Source of the DNA: Myxococcales bacterium
Lineage (GTDB): Bacteria > Myxococcota_A > UBA796 > GCA-2862545
Length of the DNA stretch: 64,000 bases
Assembly (NCBI GenBank): GCA_019634415.1
Contig: JAHQVJ010000083.1
Coordinates: 30,923 to 94,922, forward strand
Direction of reading: 5' to 3'
Both the position numbers and the translations under genes were made by a program. Positions 1-6,598 of this stretch are shown here, one piece after another. The notes under the pieces are model-generated. The model was not told the origin of the DNA, searched no databases, and was given only the letters and a program-made list of their open reading frames with translations. How positions within the stretch are numbered: the first letter of the stretch is position 1; every line of letters starts with the position of its first letter.

Positions 1-366
1 CTGGAGTGGGCGGACGAGACCGGGTTGCGCAACTGGGAAGGTGAGTTGCTATCCGGATTTCTCGCGAACGGGCAGTTCTGTGGCGGTGGAATGTGGGTGG
101 GACGTGGAGGATCCGTCGCGGATGGTCGACTGGACCTCACCATCGTTCCCCGACTTCCCTGGTTTACGCTGGTGAGAAACGGCTATCGGCTCTTCACCGG
201 TACTATCGGGAGTGTCAAGGACGTGTCAACAGCCCGAGTTTCCGACAGGTTGCTCGCTTTCGCCGCTGCGTCAAAGATTGTCCTGGTGGAGCTGGATGGG
301 GAATTGTCGGGTCAGCTCCCCGGTATCTTCCGCGTCACTCCAGATGTGATGCTTGTAGCAGCATAA
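1..366 (+). CDS. diacylglycerol/lipid kinase family protein, C-terminal part
   Basis: The reading frame is open at the left edge, so only the last 121 residues are visible. The visible part fits the C-terminal beta-rich domain of the YegS/DagK lipid-kinase family: an N-G-x-F-x-G-G-G motif (about visible residues 23-30), a D-G-x-L-D-L motif, then an E-L-D-G-E segment followed by L-P and a hydrophobic end, which in the family carries the conserved DGE near the C-terminus. Such enzymes phosphorylate diacylglycerol or sphingoid lipids at the membrane using ATP. The catalytic GGDGT motif would lie outside the window. The protein ends at TAA 364-366. Assignment rests on motif pattern only. Confidence 0.6.
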   Translation: MEWADETGLRNWEGELLSGFLANGQFCGGGMWVGRGGSVADGRLDLTIVPRLPWFTLVRNGYRLFTGTIGSVKDVSTARVSDRLLAFAAASKIVLVELDGELSGQLPGIFRVTPDVMLVAA

Positions 367-680
367 TGAGGGCCGCCTCTCAGGCGTAAGGTTCTACCGT
401 ACGGAACCGGTGAAAGTCCTAATTCTCCAATGCTGCCGCGTCAGACAAAAAAACCCAGCTTCGACTGTGGCGTCGTTACAGGTCTGCCTCTTGCGTCGTC
501 GTTCGTTTGCCTCTAGAAAGCATCCGTCAGACCGACATTGTATGTGTTGGACGCCAGATACCAGAGGCGGTGCCGGCAGGCTCGGTCGAGAGCTGAACCG
601 TGGCCGTCTCCACACCCGTTAAGAACGATTTCAGAATTTTCAGTATTCTGCGATTAGGTTCCCCCAAGCAAGGAGAAGCC
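367..680. other. intergenic region upstream of the HU-like gene
   Basis: This 314-base gap holds no convincing gene. It is less GC-rich than its surroundings, especially from 620 to 660, which is expected for the promoter of a highly expressed nucleoid-protein gene. A TATTCT at 644-649 could be a -10 box, but no matching -35 box stands out. Short ORFs on both strands here have no recognisable features. Confidence 0.4.
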
Positions 681-959
681 ATGAACAAGGCCGACCTCAC
701 TGAAGTGCTCGCGTCTCGCGGCGGAATTCCCAAGGTGCGCGCTGCGAACTACATCAACATCCTCACCGAGGCCATTCAGGAGGCCCTCGTCCGCGACGAG
801 AAGGTCACCATCTCGGACTTCGGCACGTTCACCGTGTCGCAACGCTCGGCATTCGAGGGTCACAACCCCAAGAATGGCCAGCCGATGTTCGTCCCGGCCC
901 GCCGGATTCCGGTGTTTCGCGCTGGAAAGGGCCTCAAGAACGCTCTGAACCCGGACTGA
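681..959 (+). CDS. HU/IHF-family DNA-binding protein
   Basis: This 92-residue basic protein has the length and pattern of HU/IHF nucleoid proteins: an N-terminal M-N-K-A-D-L helix, then V-T-I-S-D-F-G-T-F (about 41-49), then the DNA-binding arm with G-x-N-P-K-N-G and a following basic stretch, and a final K-G-L-K helix. The family forms dimers that bend DNA. The start at 681 is set by an AGGAGA Shine-Dalgarno (671-676) six bases ahead; an upstream in-frame start at 600 is rejected because it lies outside the family length. A strong hairpin terminator follows at 1054-1081. HU and IHF cannot be separated from the sequence alone. Confidence 0.93.
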   Translation: MNKADLTEVLASRGGIPKVRAANYINILTEAIQEALVRDEKVTISDFGTFTVSQRSAFEGHNPKNGQPMFVPARRIPVFRAGKGLKNALNPD

Positions 960-1053
960 TCATCAGGCGGGTGCGGCTGCTTCCCGACGGTTGGGGGAGG
1001 GCAGCAGTCGATTCGGCCCGTCATGCGATGGTGGTCAAACGACCTCAAGTGCA

Positions 1054-1083
1054 AAGCCGCCGCGAGTCATCGCGGCGGCTTCT
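1054..1083. terminator. bidirectional intrinsic terminator between the HU-like gene and rsmE
   Basis: Bases 1054-1064 (AAGCCGCCGCG) and 1071-1081 form a perfect 11-bp stem with a six-base loop. A pyrimidine-rich tail follows on the plus strand. It lies between the end of the HU-like gene (959) and the end of the minus-strand rsmE (1084), so it can serve both converging units. The U-run is poor on both sides. Confidence 0.75.
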
Positions 1084-1779
1084 CTATTCTGGGGCTCGTC
1101 CACCACCGGACCGGAGGGCGCCGAGGCCCGCTGCCACGGCCGTGTCGCTTCGCAGCACGTGCGGGCCGAAGCAGGTCGCGCGCCAACCTGCTCGGGCGAG
1201 GATGGTCGTCTCTGCTGTGTCGAATCCTCCTTCGGGGCCCACGGCCAGCGCAGCAGGTCCCGACACCGGCGGCAACGTAGGTGCGTTCGGGGCGCCGAAG
1301 AAGCGTGGCAGGTCTGGCGGCACCTGCTCGAGGGCCTCGGGCAGTGTTCGGACGGGATGAAGTGTCGGGATGTCCGCTCGACCGCATTGCTGGCATGCGC
1401 TGTGAACCACGCGCTCCCAGCGCGGCCGCCGCTCACCGCGGAGGACGCTGCGCTTGGCCAGCGCAGGGTGGATCTCGGTGACCCCGAGCTCCGTGGCCAT
1501 TCGCAGTGCGCGCTCCAGAGCCGGACCCTTGGGAATGCCGATGATCAGGTGGGTTGCCGGTGCGGCGTCGACTGGAGCGGGGGCACTCGTGATCGTGAGG
1601 ATGGCGGCTCCATCCCGAACGTCCGTCAGCGTGGCTGTCTGACGAGCGCCACCGGCGAACAGCTGTACGGGCTGCCCACGCGGATGTCGGCACACCACCA
1701 ATAGGTGGTGGCTCGCTTCGCGGTCGAGCTGAAGCTCGGTTCCGGGTTGCTGCAGCGCCGCTACGCGGAAGCGCCTCAT
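1084..1779 (-). CDS. rsmE: 16S rRNA (uracil-1498-N3)-methyltransferase RsmE
   Basis: The 231-residue product matches the RsmE branch of SPOUT methyltransferases: an N-terminal PUA-like part starting M-R-R-F, a central K-G-x-x-x-E-x-x-L-x-x-A-T-E-L-G motif, G-P-E-G-G-F at about 181-186 and the L-R-S-D-T-A knot motif at about 209-214. It methylates U1498 of 16S rRNA using S-adenosylmethionine. The ATG at 1779 overlaps the prmA stop (ATGA), which favours it over an in-frame start seven codons earlier. It is the last gene of the minus-strand operon smpB, VKOR-dsbA, prmA, rsmE. Pairing of prmA and rsmE is common in bacteria. Confidence 0.93.
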   Translation of the reverse strand: MRRFRVAALQQPGTELQLDREASHHLLVVCRHPRGQPVQLFAGGARQTATLTDVRDGAAILTITSAPAPVDAAPATHLIIGIPKGPALERALRMATELGVTEIHPALAKRSVLRGERRPRWERVVHSACQQCGRADIPTLHPVRTLPEALEQVPPDLPRFFGAPNAPTLPPVSGPAALAVGPEGGFDTAETTILARAGWRATCFGPHVLRSDTAVAAGLGALRSGGGRAPE

Positions 1780-2627
1780 CGGATCTGCAGCTCCAGGCAC
1801 ACCCAGGGAGCATCCACCTCTCGTCGAACGAGCTCGGTGTCTGCGTCCAGCACGCCTCGCACGAGATGCTCTCGATCTTCGAGGATGCCAGCGATCACGA
1901 GATGGTGCGTAGCGCGCTCCAGCAACGGGCGAGCCAGCTCCACCACGAGCTCGGCGTGAAGGTTCGCCAGCACGAGATCGAAGGCGCCCGTCAACCGGTG
2001 GAGCGGTGTCGTGGACATCGAGATCGACATGCCGTTGCGATCTGCGTTTCGCTGGGCCTCGGCGACTGCCAGCGCATCGACGTCGATGCCCGTGACCTCC
2101 AGACCCAGGTGAGTGGCTGCGAGGGCCAGGATTCCAGAGCCAGTCCCGACGTCGAGCGCAGTGCGGGCCCCATCAGCGAGTCGATCCAGCGCATGTAGGG
2201 CTTGGCGGGTGGTCGGGTGCTGGCCGGTTCCGAAGCCCTGACCTGGCTCGACGATGACGGCACCTTCGGGGTGGTTCCAAGGTGGCGCCATCACCAGACG
2301 CTCGCTGATGACCAACGGCTCGAAGGAGGCTCGGTAGCGCGCATCCCAGTCGACGTCGGGCGGCGCGGACCAGGCGAGATCGAGCCCCCAGGAGGCGAGC
2401 CGGGCGGTCACCTCGCCGTGTGCCTCTGCCGAGAACCCAGCCAGCAGCTCCACGGGATCAGGCTCTGGCGGCGGGGTGGGGTCCCACGGTTGTGGGGGTG
2501 GAGGGGCTTGACCGTCGGGCCAGGACTCCTGGATTCCAGTGGCTCCCAGCTCGAACAGTAGCGAAGACAAGGTGTCGAGCTGCTCTCTGGGCAGCGCGCG
2601 TACACGCAGTTGCAGCCAGGTGGACAC
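1776..2627 (-). CDS. prmA: ribosomal protein L11 methyltransferase PrmA
   Basis: A 283-residue class I SAM-dependent methyltransferase. The N-terminal part is the substrate-recognition domain of PrmA (W-L-Q-L at the start, P-rich linker around 41-58). The catalytic domain has the G-F-G-T-G-Q-H-P-T-T motif (131-140), the SAM-binding D-V-G-T-G-S-G-I-L motif (149-157), the acidic G-I-D-V-D-A-L-A motif and an L-A-N-L motif that corresponds to the NPP-like catalytic loop. The enzyme trimethylates L11. The GTG start at 2627 lies six bases after the stop of the VKOR-DsbA gene, and the stop overlaps the rsmE start, so expression is likely coupled. Confidence 0.95.
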   Translation of the reverse strand: MSTWLQLRVRALPREQLDTLSSLLFELGATGIQESWPDGQAPPPPQPWDPTPPPEPDPVELLAGFSAEAHGEVTARLASWGLDLAWSAPPDVDWDARYRASFEPLVISERLVMAPPWNHPEGAVIVEPGQGFGTGQHPTTRQALHALDRLADGARTALDVGTGSGILALAATHLGLEVTGIDVDALAVAEAQRNADRNGMSISMSTTPLHRLTGAFDLVLANLHAELVVELARPLLERATHHLVIAGILEDREHLVRGVLDADTELVRREVDAPWVCLELQIR

Positions 2628-2633
2628 CCCGGA

Positions 2634-4151
2634 TCAGGGGTAGCAGGACGATTGCGTGGGGGTCGGAAGGTCTACACCCTTCCGCGCGAGGTCCACCAGA
2701 GCCAGCACGGCCTCCGGTCCCCAGCACACGTCCACCCAACGATCACCGGCCACGCCCTTGACGAAGAGCGCCGGAGTGCCCTTCACGCCTGCTCGAGCGC
2801 CAGCGAGGGAGTGCTCCACCACGGCCTCCACCGTCTTGCGGTCGACCATGCAGGCGCGCCAAGCGTCCAGGTCGAGGGACGTCTGCTGCGCCGCGTTGAG
2901 GAGGGCGTTGTCGGACAAGTCGGGTTGCCCTTGGAAAACGAGGGAGGAGTAGTCCCAGAACTTTCCTTGCTTGTTCGCACACTCTGACGCCATGGCCGCG
3001 CGACACCGCTCCACGCCCTCTTGCCCCTGCAGGGCCGGATTGCATGCGCCCGACAGCACGAACGGTCTGAAGCGCACCTGAACCTCGGGAACCTGCTGAA
3101 CCAGCTGCTTGAGCGCCACGGAAGCCTCTGCGCAGTGGGGGCAGCCGAAGTCGGCGAACTCGACCACCATGTAGGGCGCGTTCGGATCGCCCAGCACGGC
3201 CTCCGTGCCCGACAACTCCACGGGGCCCTGCGCATAGGTGAAGGCGCCGGCCAGCTTCTCCACCATGGCGGGATCCACCGCTGAGGAGGGGGCGGGTTGT
3301 GGGGCAGGTGCTGGTGCAGTCGCCGCCTGCTCGGTGGGGGCAGCAGTGGGGGCAGGAGCGGGCTCCTGTGCTGGAGCAGGATCGGGTGTGCCGGTGATCT
3401 GGGGCAGGTCGGGCGTGGCGCTCTTCGTGTCGGACCAGGTGGACAGACCCACGAGGGTGACGATGAAGAAGGTGGCGGCCACGGTGATGAAGCTCGAGGA
3501 GCCCGGAATCTTCTCGGGCTGTTCGCTGAAGACCTGACCCACCTCCTTCATGCCCTTGAGGCCAGCCCACACGAGGATGCCGTTGCAGATGTAGATCGTG
3601 ATGCACATCACGCACACGGCGCCCAGTCGAGAGGACTCGAACGCGAGGTACAGCGAGTACAGACTTCCCAACCCAGCGAGGGCCGTGATGGTGGGGTAGA
3701 GGCGGGCAGCGGGTTGGCGCGCCACCTGCGTGGCGATGGCCACACCCAGGAAGAAGCCGGATCCGAGAAGGGCGATCGGCACGCCGAACATCTCGGATGC
3801 TGCGGAGTTGTTGACGACGTCACAGTTGATGACGTCGTTGACGTTGCAGAGCGCTGGCCCACCTGCGGACTCGAGCTTGCGGCTGAAGAGGTAGGCGCTG
3901 CTGCCCAGCCCCAACACCGACGTGGCCAACACACCCCACCGCGTGTCCAGCTGCACCACGCCGCCACAGGCGATGGCAGCGGCCAACATGAAGGCCATTA
4001 GCCGCCAGTCGCCCAGGGCGAAGCCGATCACACCGACCAAGACCGCGACGCCGAAAGGCGCGTATTGCTTCGTGTCCATGGGGGCGGGGACTATCGCCAC
4101 GTCGGCCCGACGGCAATCGGCCGTGACCTTCCTTGAATGGGGCTCGATCAT
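2634..4151 (-). CDS. vitamin K epoxide reductase / DsbA-like thioredoxin fusion
   Basis: The product (505 residues from the start chosen) has an N-terminal polytopic VKOR domain and a C-terminal DsbA-like thioredoxin domain joined by a Pro/Ala-rich linker (about 255-292). VKOR hallmarks are Cys102 and Cys110 in the loop after the first helices and the membrane-embedded C-V-M-C at 180-183. The thioredoxin part has C-P-H-C at 337-340 and a K-G-T-P-A cis-proline motif. The fusion is expected to make disulfides in periplasmic proteins and pass electrons to quinone. The start at 4151 overlaps the smpB stop as ATGA and has an AGGCGGGG stretch upstream; an in-frame ATG at 4079 (24 codons later) is the alternative, since the membrane segment begins just after it. 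Confidence 0.88.
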   Translation of the reverse strand: MIEPHSRKVTADCRRADVAIVPAPMDTKQYAPFGVAVLVGVIGFALGDWRLMAFMLAAAIACGGVVQLDTRWGVLATSVLGLGSSAYLFSRKLESAGGPALCNVNDVINCDVVNNSAASEMFGVPIALLGSGFFLGVAIATQVARQPAARLYPTITALAGLGSLYSLYLAFESSRLGAVCVMCITIYICNGILVWAGLKGMKEVGQVFSEQPEKIPGSSSFITVAATFFIVTLVGLSTWSDTKSATPDLPQITGTPDPAPAQEPAPAPTAAPTEQAATAPAPAPQPAPSSAVDPAMVEKLAGAFTYAQGPVELSGTEAVLGDPNAPYMVVEFADFGCPHCAEASVALKQLVQQVPEVQVRFRPFVLSGACNPALQGQEGVERCRAAMASECANKQGKFWDYSSLVFQGQPDLSDNALLNAAQQTSLDLDAWRACMVDRKTVEAVVEHSLAGARAGVKGTPALFVKGVAGDRWVDVCWGPEAVLALVDLARKGVDLPTPTQSSCYP

Positions 4152-4609
4152 CCCCGCCTGGCGCGCTGCATCTCTCGTCGGGCGTCTCGTTCCTTGAGAT
4201 CCTGGCGACGGTCCTGGTGCTGCTTGCCCTTGGCGAGTGCGACCTCGAGCTTGATGCGGGCTCCCTTCAGGTACAGCTTCACGGGAACCACGGTCATGCC
4301 CTTCTGCCGGACCGAGCGGTCGAGCTTCAGGATCTCGTGGCGGTGGAGTAGCAGCCGTCGCTGGCGAGTCGGCTCGTGGTTCTCGCGGTTGGCCTCGGTG
4401 TAGGCGGGGATGTTGCAGCCGACCAGCCAGGCGCCGTCCCGGCCGATGCGCACGTAGGCCTCGCTCAGGTTGCCCTGACCGAGCCGCAGCGACTTGACCT
4501 CGGAGCCGAGCAGGGAGATCCCGGCCTCGAAGCTCTCCAGCAGGCGATAGTCGTGACGCACGCGTCGATTGTCGATGAGCACACGAAGGTGCGTTGCGTC
4601 CCTGGACAT
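4148..4609 (-). CDS. smpB: SsrA-binding protein SmpB
   Basis: A 153-residue protein of normal SmpB length. It has the N-terminal N-R-R-V-R-H-D-Y motif, E-A-G-I-S-L-L-G-S-E-V-K-S-L-R, the N-L-S-E-A-Y-V-R segment, and the basic tail (K-G-K-Q-H-Q-D-R-R-x-x-L-K-E-R) that folds in the decoding centre. SmpB carries tmRNA into stalled ribosomes for trans-translation. The ATG at 4609 has an AGGGATGG purine stretch ahead. The ORF is open upstream, but that part is low-complexity and out of family. It is the first gene of the minus-strand operon and diverges from mraZ. No tmRNA gene was seen in the window. Confidence 0.95.
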   Translation of the reverse strand: MSRDATHLRVLIDNRRVRHDYRLLESFEAGISLLGSEVKSLRLGQGNLSEAYVRIGRDGAWLVGCNIPAYTEANRENHEPTRQRRLLLHRHEILKLDRSVRQKGMTVVPVKLYLKGARIKLEVALAKGKQHQDRRQDLKERDARREMQRARRG

Positions 4610-4914
4610 GGACCATCCCTTAATGAGGGGGAGCCTCGGCCGCCGGTGGGGGAAAGTGGGGAAGGGGGCGGGAGGGGGTGGGCGGAGGCCCGGTGCGGTC
4701 TCCTCCACCAGGTCGGGCTCGATCCACTAGAATGTACCTGGCGGCTAGATTTTTGGTGTCGTGTGGCGTCGTTCGAGGCCTGGGGTATCGGACCCTGGTG
4801 GGCGCGGTGGGGGAAGGTGTGGGGGCCGTGGGGTGCGGAGTGGGAGAATGTGGGGTATAGTGGCGACGTCACTTAGAACCTAGATGATTCCCTCCTTCCC
4901 CTCGGTCTCTCCCC
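4610..4914. other. smpB-mraZ divergent intergenic region
   Basis: This 305-base region separates smpB and mraZ. It is strongly purine-skewed on the plus strand and carries many GTGGG units: two 10 bases apart at 4646 and 4656, and six at 4807, 4819, 4828, 4840, 4850 and 4860 (see the MraZ operator entry). TAGAAT at 4728-4733 and TATAGT at 4856-4861 are candidate -10 boxes on the plus strand. No gene is seen. Confidence 0.6.
4840..4869 (+). promoter_or_regulatory. predicted MraZ operator and dcw promoter
   Basis: Three head-to-tail units with an exact 10-base period, GTGGGAGAAT (4840), GTGGGGTATA (4850) and GTGGCGACGT (4860), lie 46 bases ahead of mraZ. E. coli MraZ is known to bind TGGGN direct repeats separated by five bases upstream of its own gene. 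Weaker, less regularly spaced GTGGG units occur at 4807, 4819 and 4828. TATAGT (4856-4861), a near-consensus -10 box, sits inside the array, so bound MraZ would block transcription. The site is inferred by motif; no -35 box is clear. Confidence 0.65.
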
Positions 4915-5370
4915 TTGCTTCGCGTCCGCTGCCAGCAAACCGTCACCATCGATGCCAAGGGGCGTCTGGCTCTGCCTGCGCCCATCCGGCGTGCGCTGGA
5001 AGGGCTCGGTCAGCGGGACTTGGTGCTCACCTTCTCCAGGGGCACCGACGGCGACTCCGTGTGGGCGTGGCTGCCGGAGGACTACGAGCAGCTCGAGGCA
5101 GAGGTCAGCACTCAGGACCGCTTCTCGGAGGAAGTTCAGGACTTCGCCCACTCCGTGCTGGCCACCGCTCAAGACGTGGAGCTGGATGGGCAGGGCCGCG
5201 TCCGGATCCCGCCCATGCTGCGGGAGCAGGCCGCGCTCCAGCGAGAGTGTGTGGTCTTCGTGGTGTTGGGGCAGATCCAGATCTGGGACAAGGAGTCGTG
5301 GGCTCGTCGCTCGGAGCGCGCCAAGGAGCGCCAGCTGTTGCGGAAGGGCACGCCAGGAGCGTCGCAGTGA
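4915..5370 (+). CDS. mraZ: transcriptional regulator MraZ
   Basis: The 151-residue protein contains two AbrB-like SpoVT/MraZ halves, each with a D-x-K/Q-G-R motif: D-A-K-G-R-L-A-L-P-A (about 13-22) and D-G-Q-G-R-V-R-I-P-P (about 91-100). MraZ forms ring oligomers and represses the dcw operon. The start is a TTG at 4915; no ATG or GTG in the same frame fits the family N-terminus, and there is no obvious Shine-Dalgarno, which suggests weak or leaderless-like translation. The stop overlaps the rsmH GTG start by four bases. A predicted MraZ binding array is just upstream, so autoregulation is likely. Confidence 0.92.
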   Translation: MLRVRCQQTVTIDAKGRLALPAPIRRALEGLGQRDLVLTFSRGTDGDSVWAWLPEDYEQLEAEVSTQDRFSEEVQDFAHSVLATAQDVELDGQGRVRIPPMLREQAALQRECVVFVVLGQIQIWDKESWARRSERAKERQLLRKGTPGASQ

Positions 5371-6269
5371 CGTTCTCCCACGAGCCGGTGATGGTGGATG
5401 CCGTGGTCTCGGCCATCGACCCCAGAGACGGCGACGTCATCGTGGACTGCACGGTGGGGGGCGGCGGCCACAGTGCTGCGTTGCTCGCCCGAGCCGAGTG
5501 CCGAGTGATCGGTCTCGATCGGGATCCCGCAGCGATCGAGGCAGCCACGCTGCGCTGTGCGCCGTTCGCGCCGCGCTTCGAGGCCGTGCGCAGCGCCTTC
5601 GGCTCCTTCGGGCAGGTGCTGGACGACCGAGGCATCTCCAGCGTCGACGGTGTTCTGGCGGACTTGGGTGTGTCGTCGCATCAGCTCGACACCGCCGAGC
5701 GTGGGTTCTCCCTTCAGCGGTCCGGTCCCGTGGACATGCGGATGGATCCGGACGCCCCGCTCTCTGCGAGCGACATCGTCAACACCTACGAGCAAGCAGA
5801 CATCGCCGACATCCTGCGTCGCTTCGGCGAGGAGCGTCGCGCGAAGCGGGTCGCAGCCGCCATCGTGGCGGGTCGTCCGTGGTCGGACACCCGCTCCTTG
5901 GCGACCGCGATCGCGTCGGCAGTAGGGGGAGGCGGACGGCGGCGGATCCACCCCGCCACGAGGGCGTTCATGGCCTTGAGGATCGCCACGAACGGTGAGC
6001 TTGCCCAGCTCGAGTCGCTCCTGCCGGAGATCGTGGAGCGGCTGTCCGTGGGGGGGCGCGTGGCTGTTCTCACCTTCCACAGCCTGGAGGATCGCATCGT
6101 GAAGCGGTTCTTCGCTGCGGCCGCGGGCAAGGGCCGCGATCGAGACCCATGGGGCAACCCGGTCGGAGATGTGTCCCTTGCCGTGTCAAAGTCTCTGAAA
6201 CCCGATCCCGACGACCCCAACCCGAGGGCGCGATCCGCGCGGTTGCGCTGCGCCGTGAAGGTGCCATGA
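5367..6269 (+). CDS. rsmH: 16S rRNA (cytosine-1402-N4)-methyltransferase RsmH
   Basis: A 300-residue RsmH (MraW). It has the N-terminal H-E-P-V-M motif, the SAM-binding D-C-T-V-G-G-G-G-H-S motif (about 27-36), G-L-D-R-D-P, the D-L-G-V-S-S-H-Q-L-D motif, F-S-L-Q-R-S-G-P-V-D-M-R-M-D, and the late T-F-H-S-L-E-D-R-I-V-K motif. It methylates C1402 of 16S rRNA together with RsmI. The GTG start at 5367 overlaps the mraZ stop (GTGA), and the stop overlaps the ftsL start (ATGA). An ATG at 4884 in the same frame is rejected because the extra residues only mirror mraZ. Confidence 0.96.
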   Translation: MTFSHEPVMVDAVVSAIDPRDGDVIVDCTVGGGGHSAALLARAECRVIGLDRDPAAIEAATLRCAPFAPRFEAVRSAFGSFGQVLDDRGISSVDGVLADLGVSSHQLDTAERGFSLQRSGPVDMRMDPDAPLSASDIVNTYEQADIADILRRFGEERRAKRVAAAIVAGRPWSDTRSLATAIASAVGGGGRRRIHPATRAFMALRIATNGELAQLESLLPEIVERLSVGGRVAVLTFHSLEDRIVKRFFAAAAGKGRDRDPWGNPVGDVSLAVSKSLKPDPDDPNPRARSARLRCAVKVP

Positions 6270-6598
6270 ACGCCCGTTCCGCCATGCCAGCAACGTCCCA
6301 GAGTCCAGCTCCTTCCATGCTACGTTCGGCCGCTTCCACAGTGGCTCCCTACGTCGTGTGGGGGGTGGCGCTGTTCGTGGTGCTGGCGTGGTGGGTGCAG
6401 GTGCGGCTGGAGGTCAACCAGCTGCGCCAGGATCTGCACCGCAACTCTGCCGCTCATCGCGAGGCCGCGCTCTTCAACGAGCGCCTGAAGCTCGAGATGG
6501 ATGCACGGCGTCGCACTGTGGCGATGGAGCGGGCGGCCACACGGATGGGCCTGTCGCCGAAGGCGGCTCCCACCGTTCGTGTGCAGGGGGTGCGTTGA
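6266..6598 (+). CDS. ftsL: cell division protein FtsL
   Basis: A 110-residue bitopic protein: a short cytoplasmic segment, one membrane helix (about 28-46, W-G-V-A-L-F-V-V-L-A-W-W), then a periplasmic coiled coil of about 55 residues with heptad-like leucines, and a C-terminal M-G-L-S-P motif typical of FtsL. The family has low sequence identity, so the call relies on size, topology and position between rsmH and ftsI. FtsL links FtsB and FtsQ to the FtsWI synthase. Start and stop overlap the neighbours by four bases each. Confidence 0.85.
   Translation: MNARSAMPATSQSPAPSMLRSAASTVAPYVVWGVALFVVLAWWVQVRLEVNQLRQDLHRNSAAHREAALFNERLKLEMDARRRTVAMERAATRMGLSPKAAPTVRVQGVR

Noticed and set aside
2634..4616. 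A 660-codon minus-strand frame joining SmpB-like and VKOR regions
   Set aside because: The N-terminal part is an out-of-frame reading of smpB; the true genes overlap by four bases.
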